A stretch of 64,000 bases of DNA from DATHTC01 sp035456465 (GTDB lineage: Bacteria; Actinomycetota; Thermoleophilia; Gaiellales; Gaiellaceae). A model generated the notes under the pieces. It did no database searches. It saw only the letters and a list, made by a program, of their open reading frames with translations, and had not been told where the DNA came from. The position numbers and the translations under genes are program-made. The stretch is taken from NCBI GenBank assembly GCA_035456465.1, contig DATIDD010000043.1:24146-88145 (forward strand), read 5' to 3'. Shown piece by piece: positions 40,646 to 48,405 of this stretch (its first letter is position 1; each line of letters opens with the position of its first letter).

Positions 40646-41497
40646 TCATCCGTCGAGTTCGGGGATCCCCGCCTGCGCTAGGAGTTCAGCGACGGCGTCC
40701 ATCGACTCCTGCGCGTCCACCGACACGGGTTGCTCGAAGTCGGGGCCATTGAGCGCGGCGCGCGTGTCGATGCAGACCACGTCGTGCGTCTCTGCGTTGT
40801 CGCACATCGCCTGGGCCAGCGCCTCGAAGGACGCCTCCCACCCGCGGAGGATCGCCGGGCTCAGCGAGGGGTCGTTGAACTCGTTCGGGATGGTCACGAG
40901 CCGGATCGCTGTCGGTTGCCCGGCCCGCAACTCCTCGATCTCGGAAAGGATCGCGTCGAAGTCCTGATGCCACCTTCGGTCGAGTTCGGCGACGCAGGCC
41001 GTATCGTTCGCGCCCCCGCACGTTCCGTTCTCGATCGCCTTGCCGATGCGTCCGAAGTCGTTCGGGCCCGTGGAGATCACAATGACGTCGCCGGCGGCGA
41101 CCTTTTCGCGGAACACTTCGTCCGTCTGGAGCGCCTTGCGCAAGCCCGTGCTGCCGCCTCCGCCAGGCGTCTCAAAATAGGGCTGGTAGTCCCCGGCGAG
41201 GCTTTGGAGCGTCACGGGCTTGCCGAGAAGCTCCGAGAGCGCGTCAGCGTGTGTCCGCGTGAAGGTGCGACAGCCGTTGCAGTGGGCGCCTTGGATCCAC
41301 GAGTCCCCGAGCGCGATGTAGGTAAGGCCTTCGGCTTCGCCAGCGGGTGCTGCGGAGGTATCGGCAGCGCTTTCAGCGTCGGGCTCCGCGGAGGGGTCCC
41401 CACCTCCGCAACCTGCGACCCCCAGGGCAATCGAGAGGGCAATCCCGAGTGAGCATCGTCGTGTCGCGGCGAACGCTCCCACGACAAACCTCCGCAT
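40646..41497 (-). CDS. SGNH/GDSL-fold lipoprotein with degenerate catalytic block
   Basis: A 283-residue secreted lipoprotein: basic start, hydrophobic core IALSIALGVAGC (lipobox Cys near 30) and an acidic Ala/Glu linker. The mature part has block I YIALGDSWIQGAH (nucleophile Ser), a Gly in block II and block III GPNDFG. Block V, normally DxxH, reads SVDAQESMDA near the C-terminus, so the catalytic His appears lost. It also contains an unusual Cys pair HCNGC. Base composition is less extreme than in neighbouring genes (TCA, AAA, GAT codons), fitting the tRNA-adjacent acquired segment. It may be a binding protein rather than an esterase. Confidence 0.75.
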   Translation of the reverse strand: MRRFVVGAFAATRRCSLGIALSIALGVAGCGGGDPSAEPDAESAADTSAAPAGEAEGLTYIALGDSWIQGAHCNGCRTFTRTHADALSELLGKPVTLQSLAGDYQPYFETPGGGGSTGLRKALQTDEVFREKVAAGDVIVISTGPNDFGRIGKAIENGTCGGANDTACVAELDRRWHQDFDAILSEIEELRAGQPTAIRLVTIPNEFNDPSLSPAILRGWEASFEALAQAMCDNAETHDVVCIDTRAALNGPDFEQPVSVDAQESMDAVAELLAQAGIPELDG

Positions 41498-41586
41498 ATC
41501 CGAACCTCCGTCTCCCCCCGGTAGGTCTCATGGGACTGTTCAGCCCGGCGGGACCGAATGGCGAAAGAGCGTGCACCACCTCGTAG

Positions 41587-42450
41587 TCCGACGTCAAGCC
41601 ACTTGTCCCGGCCGATTCGTGCAAGCGCGCCGGGCGCTCGGCCGCTTACACCGACCCGATCGGGGACAGCGGAACGGCGCCCGAAATCGGCACGGTGGTG
41701 GTGTCGAACGACGATGCAGGGATGCTGTCGGTCGCGGTCACGTTCGCAAACCGAACCGCGCTCGGCCCGACCGAAGCATTCGCCGCCGCCTCTGACACCG
41801 ACCACGACATCGAGACCGGCTACGGCCCCGCGGGCTCGCCGGTCGGCTTGGACTACAGCATCGAGATCTACCGCTCCTCCCTCGCCCTGTTCCGGTTCGA
41901 CGAGGTCTCGGAGGAGTTCGAGCCGATGCCGAAGAAGACACTGACTTCGAGGTGGGCCGGGCCGACGCTGACCGTCAGCGTGAGCGGACGCGAGCTCGGC
42001 TTGACCAACGGCGGCCTCCCGTTCTTCATCGCAGCCGACTCGAACCCCGATGACGACGACGCGCCCTGGGATACGGCACCCGACACGCTCGCATTCGTCG
42101 TCGTTCCGTGGGTCTACGAGGTCAAGCTCCCGGTGCCGACGCTGGCGCTCAAGAGCCTCGACTGCACCCCCGAGCCGGCGCGCGCGGGGAAGCTGATGAC
42201 GGGAACAGCGGTCGTCGCCGTCACCCGTGCCGGGGTGCCCGAGGTGCTGAGCCCGACGGCAAAGGTCACGTGGCGGGTGACGGTCGGAACCGCCAAGCTC
42301 AAGCCGCAGCGGACGACGACCGTGGACGGCGTGGCGAGGGCGACCTGGAAGCTGCCCAAGACAATCAAGGCGAAGGTTGTCCGGGTCACCGTGACGGCGA
42401 CACAGGAGGGCGTCACCATCACCAAGACGCACCTGCACAGGATCAGGTGA
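41587..42450 (+). pseudogene. Truncated secreted protein with Ig-like C-terminal domain
   Basis: The frame is open from 41587, just after an in-frame TAG (41584-41586), to the stop at 42448-42450. The first convincing family-like residues (AAYTDPIGDSG, then GTVVVSNDDAG) lie before any ATG, and the first usable starts are GTG 41695 or 41698, which would cut into the domain. So the N-terminus with its signal peptide has been lost. The rest is a beta-rich domain (MLSVAVTFANRTALG), then Pro-rich VPTLALKSLDCTP and an Ig/filamin-like tail (KVTWRVTVGTAKLKPQRTTT). Probably once a surface protein. Confidence 0.6.
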
Positions 42451-42521
42451 GGGCGCCTCCGAGCGGGCCGATTCAAGCGACGAGCGAAGTCCGGCCGTCG
42501 CGCAGGGCGATCCCCGTGCTG

Positions 42522-42944
42522 CTACGCGGCCCGGGCGCGGCGCACCTCGCCGCGCTCCCGCGCGGACAGGCGGCGGGCGAGCTCGGGTCCGGCGACCATC
42601 GCCGCCGGCACGAGGATCCACACCTTGCCCTCGGTCACGTCGTAGGCCTCGAGCAGCGTCGACCACGAGTCGCCGGCCACCCAGTGGCCGAAGCCGAACT
42701 CGAAGGCGACGGTCAGCGCGCCCCACGCGGCTCCGACCGACAGCGCCTCGCGCCGGGTCTCGAGCGGCCACCGGCGCTGCAGCAGCCAGACGTACCCGGC
42801 GAGCAGCCCCAGCAGCGTGCCGGTCGAGATCACCCCCGCGGCGTCCTCGCCGACGGCGTCGGCGTAGGTCGCGTCGCGGGCGGCGCCGTTCACGACGCCG
42901 AGCACCGACGCGCCCACCCAGGCCAGGATCCATCGCTTCTTCAT
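42522..42944 (-). CDS. Hypothetical membrane protein
   Basis: A 140-residue protein from ATG 42942-42944 (MKKRWILAWVGASVLGVVNG), preferred over an upstream in-frame start because of the basic start plus hydrophobic segment. Four membrane segments are likely: about 5-20, 38-58 (TLLGLLAGYVWLL), 70-90 (VGAAWGALTVAFEFGFG) and 108-122 (VWILVPAAMVAGPELA). A basic C-terminal tail follows. No known domain recognised. It marks the return to typical host codon use after the tRNA-linked segment. Confidence 0.7.
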   Translation of the reverse strand: MKKRWILAWVGASVLGVVNGAARDATYADAVGEDAAGVISTGTLLGLLAGYVWLLQRRWPLETRREALSVGAAWGALTVAFEFGFGHWVAGDSWSTLLEAYDVTEGKVWILVPAAMVAGPELARRLSARERGEVRRARAA

Positions 42945-43060
42945 GCGTCCAGCATCGACCGCGCTCCGGCCTCGGCGCATCGGGGGAATGAGCGGATTGC
43001 CGGTGAGGACCTTCGACCGGCGACGTGACTGCGCCCGGGCGCTCGCGGCCCATGCCGCGC

Positions 43061-43107
43061 TTGTGTGCCGGGCTCGACCGGGTAGGATGCTACTTGACCG
43101 GTTAAGT
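43061..43107 (+). promoter_or_regulatory. GH1 promoter with LacI-type operator
   Basis: TTGTGT (43061-43066) and TAGGAT (43083-43088) are 16 bases apart. The CCGG-centred dyad ACTTGACCGGTTAAGT (43092-43107, one mismatch between arms) overlaps the expected transcription start. Related dyads occur at 52408-52425 and 53655-53670 beside the clan GH-A hydrolase and lacI genes. Confidence 0.68.
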
Positions 43108-43133
43108 CAACGACGCGCGATAGGAGACGAGCG

Positions 43134-44492
43134 GTGACTCGGAGAGCCGACTTTCCGGACGATTTCGTGTGGGGCGTGGCGACCTCCGCGTACCAGATCG
43201 AGGGCGCGGCCTCGGAGGACGGGCGCGGTGCCAGCATCTGGGACACCTTCTGCGCGCGCGGGGGGAAGGTGCGCGGCGGCGACTCGGGCGCGGTCGCGTG
43301 CGACTTCTACCACCGCTACCCGCAGGACATCGAGCTGATGCGGGAGCTCGGCCTGGACGCGTTCCGGTTCTCGATCGCCTGGCCGCGGGTGCTGCCCGAG
43401 GGTCGCGGTCGCGTGAACGAGGCGGGCCTCGACTTCTACGACCGGCTCGTCGACGAGCTCCTCGCCGCCGGCATCCGGCCCTTCGTGACCCTCTACCACT
43501 GGGACCTGCCGCAGGCGCTCGAGGACGCGGGCGGCTGGCCGGTGCGCTCGACGGCCGAGGCCTTCGTCGACTACGTCGAGGCCGTCGCCGCGAGGCTCGG
43601 CGACCGCGTGCGGCACTGGACGACGCACAACGAGCCGTACTGCGCCTCGTGGCTCGGCTACGTCGTCGGCGTCCACGCGCCGGGCCGGACCGACGTCAAG
43701 GACGGCGCCGCCGCCGTCCACCACGTCCTGCTCTCTCACGGCCTCGCCGTCGAGGCGCTGCGCCGCGAGTGCGCCGGCTCGCAGGTCGGCATCGTCCTCG
43801 ACTCGTGGCCGGTGTCGCCCGCGACGGACGACCCCGCCGACGCCGCGGCGGCGCGCGAGGTCGACGGCTTCCGCACGCGCCTGTTCTTCGACCCGGTGCT
43901 GCGGGGGCACTACCCGCAGGACGTGCTCGAGCGGCTCGGCGACGCGGGGCCGCCGGCGCGCCAGGGCGACCTGGAGCGCATCTCAGCGCCGCTCGACTTC
44001 GTCGGCGTCAACAACTACTCACGGATGGTCGTCCGCGCCGGCCCCGACGGCGTGCCGGCGATCGACCCGCCGCCGGCGGGTGCCCAGACGACCGCGATGG
44101 GCTGGGAGATCCACCCCGACGCGATCCACGAGCTGCTCACGCGGGTGCACCGCGAGTACGGCGTGCAGTCGCTGTACGTGACCGAGAACGGCGCCGCGTT
44201 CGACGACGTCCGCGGCCCCGACGGCCGCATCGACGACCGCGACCGGATCGCCTACCTCGAGCAGCACCTCGGCGCCGTCGCGCGTGCGATCGCCGACGGC
44301 GTCCCCGTCCACGGCTACTTCGTCTGGTCGCTGCTGGACAACTTCGAGTGGGCGGAGGGCTACGGGAGGCGCTTCGGCATCGTCTACGTCGACTACCCGA
44401 CCCTCGAGCGGATCCCGAAGTCGAGCTTCCACTGGTACCGCGACGTGATCGCGACCGGGCGGGTCTCGCCCCTCGAGCCGGTCGCCTCCTAG
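43134..44492 (+). CDS. Beta-glucosidase, glycoside hydrolase family 1
   Basis: A 452-residue (alpha/beta)8 retaining beta-glucosidase acting in the cytoplasm on imported beta-linked oligosaccharides. GH1 N-terminal signature DFVWGVATSAYQIEGA, acid/base Glu in WTTHNEPYC (about residue 165) and nucleophile Glu in LYVTENGAAFDD (about 353); also FSIAWPRVLP and SLLDNFEWAEGY. Length is standard. Ribosome site AGGAG precedes GTG 43134. It is controlled by the operator at 43092-43107, and its stop shares CTAG with the convergent importer operon. Confidence 0.95.
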   Translation: MTRRADFPDDFVWGVATSAYQIEGAASEDGRGASIWDTFCARGGKVRGGDSGAVACDFYHRYPQDIELMRELGLDAFRFSIAWPRVLPEGRGRVNEAGLDFYDRLVDELLAAGIRPFVTLYHWDLPQALEDAGGWPVRSTAEAFVDYVEAVAARLGDRVRHWTTHNEPYCASWLGYVVGVHAPGRTDVKDGAAAVHHVLLSHGLAVEALRRECAGSQVGIVLDSWPVSPATDDPADAAAAREVDGFRTRLFFDPVLRGHYPQDVLERLGDAGPPARQGDLERISAPLDFVGVNNYSRMVVRAGPDGVPAIDPPPAGAQTTAMGWEIHPDAIHELLTRVHREYGVQSLYVTENGAAFDDVRGPDGRIDDRDRIAYLEQHLGAVARAIADGVPVHGYFVWSLLDNFEWAEGYGRRFGIVYVDYPTLERIPKSSFHWYRDVIATGRVSPLEPVAS

Positions 44493-45442
44493 CGCTCGAT
44501 CGCCGCGTCCCCGCGGGCGCCGTCCTCGCCCGGCGCGCGCGCCACGAGGTGCCCGGGGGCGACCTCGACGAGCTCCGACGGCGCGCCGTCGCGGCCCGCG
44601 TACGCGTCCTCGTGGGCAACGTGCTCGATCGCGGCGGTCGCCCCGACCTCGCGCTCGACCTCGTGCCACTTGCGGTGCAGCTGCGGCACCGACGCGACGA
44701 GCACCTTGGTGTACGGGTGGCGCGGGCCCTCGAAGACGCGCTCGGTCGGGCCCATCTCGACGATGCTCCCGCGGCGCAGGATCACCGTGCGGGAGCTGAT
44801 GTAGTTCCCGAGCGAGAGGTCGTGCGTGATGAAGAGGATGCCGAGACCGCGCTCCCCGAGGTCGGCGAGCAGGTTGAGGACGTCCACGCGCGTCGAGGCG
44901 TCCAGCATGCTGATCACCTCGTCGGCGACGAGGAAGCGGATCTCGAGCAGGAGCGCGCGCGCGATCAGGAGCCGCTGGAGCTGGCCGCCGCTCAGCTGGT
45001 GCGGGTACTTGCCGAGCACGTCGGCGGGGTTGAGCCCGACCGACTCGATCGCGTCGGCGACCTTGTCGGTCCACGCGGAGGAGCGCATCCGGGGGAAGTA
45101 GGTGTCGCGCACGAGCGAGAACGCGCGGTCGGCCTTGAAGATCGGGTTGTAGGAGCTGAAGGGGTCCTGGAAGACGCCCTGGACGTGGCGGTAGTACTCC
45201 TTCAGCCGCCCGCCCGTCAGCTCCGACACGTCTGCGCCCTCGAAGCGGATCGAGCCCGACGTCGCCGGCAGGAGGCGGAGGATCATCCGGCCGATCGTGC
45301 TCTTCCCGCTGCCGCTCTCGCCGATCACCGAGAGGATCTCGCCCGGCGCCACCGTGAAGCTGACGTCCCGGACGGCGACGAGCTCGGTGCCGCCGAACGT
45401 GCCGACGCGGAAGCTCTTGGAGACGCGGTCGAGCTCGAGCAT
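44489..45442 (-). CDS. Oligopeptide/oligosaccharide ABC ATP-binding protein (DppF-like)
   Basis: A 317-residue ATPase from ATG 45440-45442 (overlap TGATG with the upstream gene). Walker A GESGSGKST near residues 43-51, Q-loop GVFQDPFSSYNP, signature LSGGQLQRLLIA, Walker B FLVADEVISMLDAS and switch FITHDLSLG. The usual catalytic Glu is present (DE) but followed by VIS in place of PTS. A C-terminal extension of about 50 residues (HPYTKVLVASVPQ and beyond) replaces the usual Cys-rich oligopeptide domain. Part of the importer at 44489-50139. Confidence 0.9.
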   Translation of the reverse strand: MLELDRVSKSFRVGTFGGTELVAVRDVSFTVAPGEILSVIGESGSGKSTIGRMILRLLPATSGSIRFEGADVSELTGGRLKEYYRHVQGVFQDPFSSYNPIFKADRAFSLVRDTYFPRMRSSAWTDKVADAIESVGLNPADVLGKYPHQLSGGQLQRLLIARALLLEIRFLVADEVISMLDASTRVDVLNLLADLGERGLGILFITHDLSLGNYISSRTVILRRGSIVEMGPTERVFEGPRHPYTKVLVASVPQLHRKWHEVEREVGATAAIEHVAHEDAYAGRDGAPSELVEVAPGHLVARAPGEDGARGDAAIER

Positions 45443-46401
45443 CACGCGGGCGGCGCGGTCGCCCAGCAGGCGACGCTGTGGTCGGGCTCGACCTGGACGA
45501 AGGGGGGCTGGTCGACGCACTTCGCGAACGCGAGCGGGCACCGGTCCCTGAACCGGCAGCCTGCCGGGGGGTTGAGGAGCGAGGGCGGCCGGCCCGGGAT
45601 GCCGACGAGCTTCCGCTCCTCGTGGCGGACGCCGACCTCCGGGAGCGCGCCGATCAGCATGCGCGTGTAGGGGTGGCGCGGCGCGTTCGCGATCGTGTCC
45701 GCAGGCCCCTTCTCCGCGAGCCGCCCGGCGTACATGACGAGCACCGTGTCGGCGATCTGGTAGAGCAGGGACAGGTCGTGCGTGATCACGATCATGCTCT
45801 TGACGAACTCGCGGTCCCGGAACTCGACGAGCGTCTCGGAGACCGCGCGCTGCGTCGAGACGTCGAGCGCGGAGGTGATCTCGTCGGCGATCAGGAGCGA
45901 CGGGTTGAGCAGCGTCGAGAGGACCATCACGGAGCGCTGCTTCATCCCGCCGGACAGCTCGATCGGGTACATCCCGAGCACGGCGGGCGAGAGGCCGACG
46001 AGCTCGAAGCGGCGGGTCAGCTCGGGCAGCACCGTCTCGAACGTGACGCCGCGCGACTCGAGCAGGTCCTGCACGATCCGGCCGACCTTGCGCGTCGGGT
46101 TGAGCGCGCTCATCGCGTACTGCGGGATCAGCGAGACGCGCTCGAAGCGGAACGAGTTCATCCCTGTGTCGTCCCAGATCGGCAGTTCCGAGCCGTCGAG
46201 CTCGACGCGGCCGGCGACGTACTTCATCCGCCCGTCGAGCCGGATGAGGCTCCTGCCGAGCGTCGACTTCCCACAGCCGGACTCCCCGGCGAGGCCCATG
46301 ATCTCGCCGTCGCCGATCGTGAACGTGGCGCCGTCGAGGGCCTTCACGTCGCCGCGGAGGGTCCGGTAGTAGACCTTCAGGTCGTCGACCCCGACGCCCA
46401 C
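45442..46401 (-). CDS. Oligopeptide/oligosaccharide ABC ATP-binding protein (DppD-like)
   Basis: A 319-residue ATPase with Walker A GESGCGKST near residues 38-46, Q-loop LIPQYAMSALNP, signature LSGGMKQRSVMV, Walker B LLIADEITSALDV and the switch His in VITHDLSLL. The C-terminal oligopeptide/dipeptide transporter domain is present with its Cys pattern (PAGCRFRDRCPLAFAKC), which in relatives binds an iron-sulfur cluster or metal. It forms the ATPase pair with the next gene. Starts one base before the permease stop region. Confidence 0.92.
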   Translation of the reverse strand: MGVGVDDLKVYYRTLRGDVKALDGATFTIGDGEIMGLAGESGCGKSTLGRSLIRLDGRMKYVAGRVELDGSELPIWDDTGMNSFRFERVSLIPQYAMSALNPTRKVGRIVQDLLESRGVTFETVLPELTRRFELVGLSPAVLGMYPIELSGGMKQRSVMVLSTLLNPSLLIADEITSALDVSTQRAVSETLVEFRDREFVKSMIVITHDLSLLYQIADTVLVMYAGRLAEKGPADTIANAPRHPYTRMLIGALPEVGVRHEERKLVGIPGRPPSLLNPPAGCRFRDRCPLAFAKCVDQPPFVQVEPDHSVACWATAPPA

Positions 46402-46402
46402 G

Positions 46403-47326
46403 CTACAGCTCCCGGAGCCGCGGGTTGAAGATCTCGTCGAGCCCGACGTTCATGACGTACAGGCCGCCGACGACCGCCATGATCGCGAAGCCGGGCGGCA
46501 CGAACCACCACCACATCCCGAGAGGCAGCGCGCTCGAGACGACGGCGTTGTTCATCATCACGCCGAGCGACATCGCGTTCGTGGGGCCGAGGCCGAGGAA
46601 GTCGAGGAACGCCGCGGTCAGGATCGACCCCCCGAAGAGCAGGATGAAGACGAGGAACAGATAGGACGCCATGTTGGGCGCGATCTCGCGCACGATCACG
46701 TGGCCGCCTCGCGCGCCCGACAGCCGCGCGAGGCTGACGAAGTCGCGGGAGGCCAGCGAGAACGTCTGCGCACGGATCGCGCGCGCAGCCCACGGCCACG
46801 AGGTCACCCCGATCAGGATCGCCTCCGTCACGAGCCCCCGGACGCTGAGGTAGGCGGCGACGATGATGAGGACGGCGAGCGTGGGGATCACGAGCACGAC
46901 GTTCGTGAACATGCTGAGCACGTCGTCGACGACGCCGCCGCGGTAGCCGGCGACGAAGCCGACCGTCATCCCGATCAGCGACGCGATGGCGGCGCTCAGC
47001 AGCCCGACGACGAAGCTCGCGCGCAGCCCGTACACGAGCTGGGCGAACACGTCCTGGCCGGGCGCCGTCGTCCCGAGCCAGTGCTCCGAGGAGGGCGGCT
47101 GCCCGGTGCCGTACCCGAACTCGAACGGATCGGCGGAGGTGAGCCTCGGGCCGACGAGGGCGAAGAGCAGGGCGAGCACGACGACGACGAAGCCGATCAC
47201 GAGCTTGCGGTTCCGGAGCGCGAAGTAGAGCCACTCGGCGCGCCTGGCGGCGGGCGGCGGGCCCCCGCCCGGGAGCGCCTCGGGCGCGGACTCGAGCTGG
47301 TCGGCGGCGGGGCCGAGCGCGGTCAC
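46403..47326 (-). CDS. ABC permease DppC-like
   Basis: A 307-residue permease with a cytoplasmic N-terminal segment of about 45 residues, then about six helices beginning KLVIGFVVVVLALLFALV. The family stretch GTTAPGQDVFAQLVYGLRAS and the ATPase-contact loop SLARLSGARGGHVIVREI are clear. GTG start at 47324-47326, one base after the DppB stop. It forms the channel with the product of 47328-48314. Confidence 0.9.
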   Translation of the reverse strand: MTALGPAADQLESAPEALPGGGPPPAARRAEWLYFALRNRKLVIGFVVVVLALLFALVGPRLTSADPFEFGYGTGQPPSSEHWLGTTAPGQDVFAQLVYGLRASFVVGLLSAAIASLIGMTVGFVAGYRGGVVDDVLSMFTNVVLVIPTLAVLIIVAAYLSVRGLVTEAILIGVTSWPWAARAIRAQTFSLASRDFVSLARLSGARGGHVIVREIAPNMASYLFLVFILLFGGSILTAAFLDFLGLGPTNAMSLGVMMNNAVVSSALPLGMWWWFVPPGFAIMAVVGGLYVMNVGLDEIFNPRLREL

Positions 47327-47327
47327 G

Positions 47328-48314
47328 TCAGCTCCCCTGCATGCCGACGCGGGTCCGCGGATCGACGACGACGTAGAGGATGTCGACGATGAAGTTCGCG
47401 ACGAGCACGCCGATGATGATGAACAGGAAGGCCCCCTGCAGCAGGAAGTAGTCGCGGTTCTGCACCGCCGTCAGGATCAGCGACCCGACGCCCGGATAGC
47501 CGAAGACGACCTCGGTCACGAGGGCGCCGCCGACGACGGCGCCGAGCGCGAGCGCGAGGCCCGACATCTGCGGCAGCACCGCGTTGCGGTAGGCGTAGCT
47601 CCGCACGAGCCGCGTCGGGGCGCCGAGCGCCTGGAGGTAGTTCGCGTAGTCCGCCTCCAGCTCGTAGATGATCAGGTTGCGCATGCCGATCGCCCACCCT
47701 CCGAACGAGACGAGGAAGAGGGACAGGAACGGCAGGAACCAGTGGCTCAGGAAGCTGCGCGCGAACTCCAGGCTCCATTCGGGCTGGAGCGAGAAGTCGT
47801 AGGCGCCCGAGACGGGGAAGATCTGCAGGCGGAAGCCGAGGACGTACACGAGCACGAGCGCGAGCCACATGTACGGCGTCGCGGTGAGGACGTACGACAC
47901 TGGCAGCACGGTGTTGTCCAGCACCTTGCGCCGGGCGGCCATCGCGCCGATCCGGTTACCCGCGACGTAGCTCAGGAGGATCGCGGGCACGAGCAGCGCG
48001 AGCGTGTACGGCACCGCTGCCCAGAGCAGCTCGCTGACGGTCGAGCCGACGTACGCGATGCTCGGCCCGAGGTCGCCGTGGGCGAGACCGAGCCAGAAGT
48101 CGAGGTACTGCCGCCAGAGCGGCCGGTCGAGCCCGAACGACTCGGTGAAGTAGCCCGTCAGCTCCTCCGCGGCCGTCGGGTCGGACCTGAGTCGCGCGAT
48201 CAGCCCCGCGATCGGGTCGCCCGGCATCAGCCTCGGGATCGCCCAGTCCACCGTCACCGCGACGAAGAACGTGAGGAGGTACAGGGAGGTCTTGCGGGCG
48301 AGGTACCGGGTCAT
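47328..48314 (-). CDS. ABC permease DppB-like
   Basis: A 328-residue permease with an N-terminal helix (KTSLYLLTFFVAVTVDWAIP), the conserved RLMPGDPI segment and about six helices. The ATPase-docking loop reads YANYLQALGAPTRLVRSYAYRNA (quoted in part), and the GALVTEVVFGYPGVG stretch is typical of DppB/OppB. ATG start 48312-48314, 91 bases after the binding-protein stop. In oligosaccharide-transporting relatives such as Thermotoga cellobiose and mannoside systems the same architecture is used. Confidence 0.9.
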   Translation of the reverse strand: MTRYLARKTSLYLLTFFVAVTVDWAIPRLMPGDPIAGLIARLRSDPTAAEELTGYFTESFGLDRPLWRQYLDFWLGLAHGDLGPSIAYVGSTVSELLWAAVPYTLALLVPAILLSYVAGNRIGAMAARRKVLDNTVLPVSYVLTATPYMWLALVLVYVLGFRLQIFPVSGAYDFSLQPEWSLEFARSFLSHWFLPFLSLFLVSFGGWAIGMRNLIIYELEADYANYLQALGAPTRLVRSYAYRNAVLPQMSGLALALGAVVGGALVTEVVFGYPGVGSLILTAVQNRDYFLLQGAFLFIIIGVLVANFIVDILYVVVDPRTRVGMQGS

Positions 48315-48405
48315 GGCGCTCTCGTCTTCCCGTCTACGGCCGATCGTGCGCGGCTCCCGGGCCGCGACCTGCGCCCGGGAGCCGCTGCGCGTCGGAGCTG
48401 GCCTG

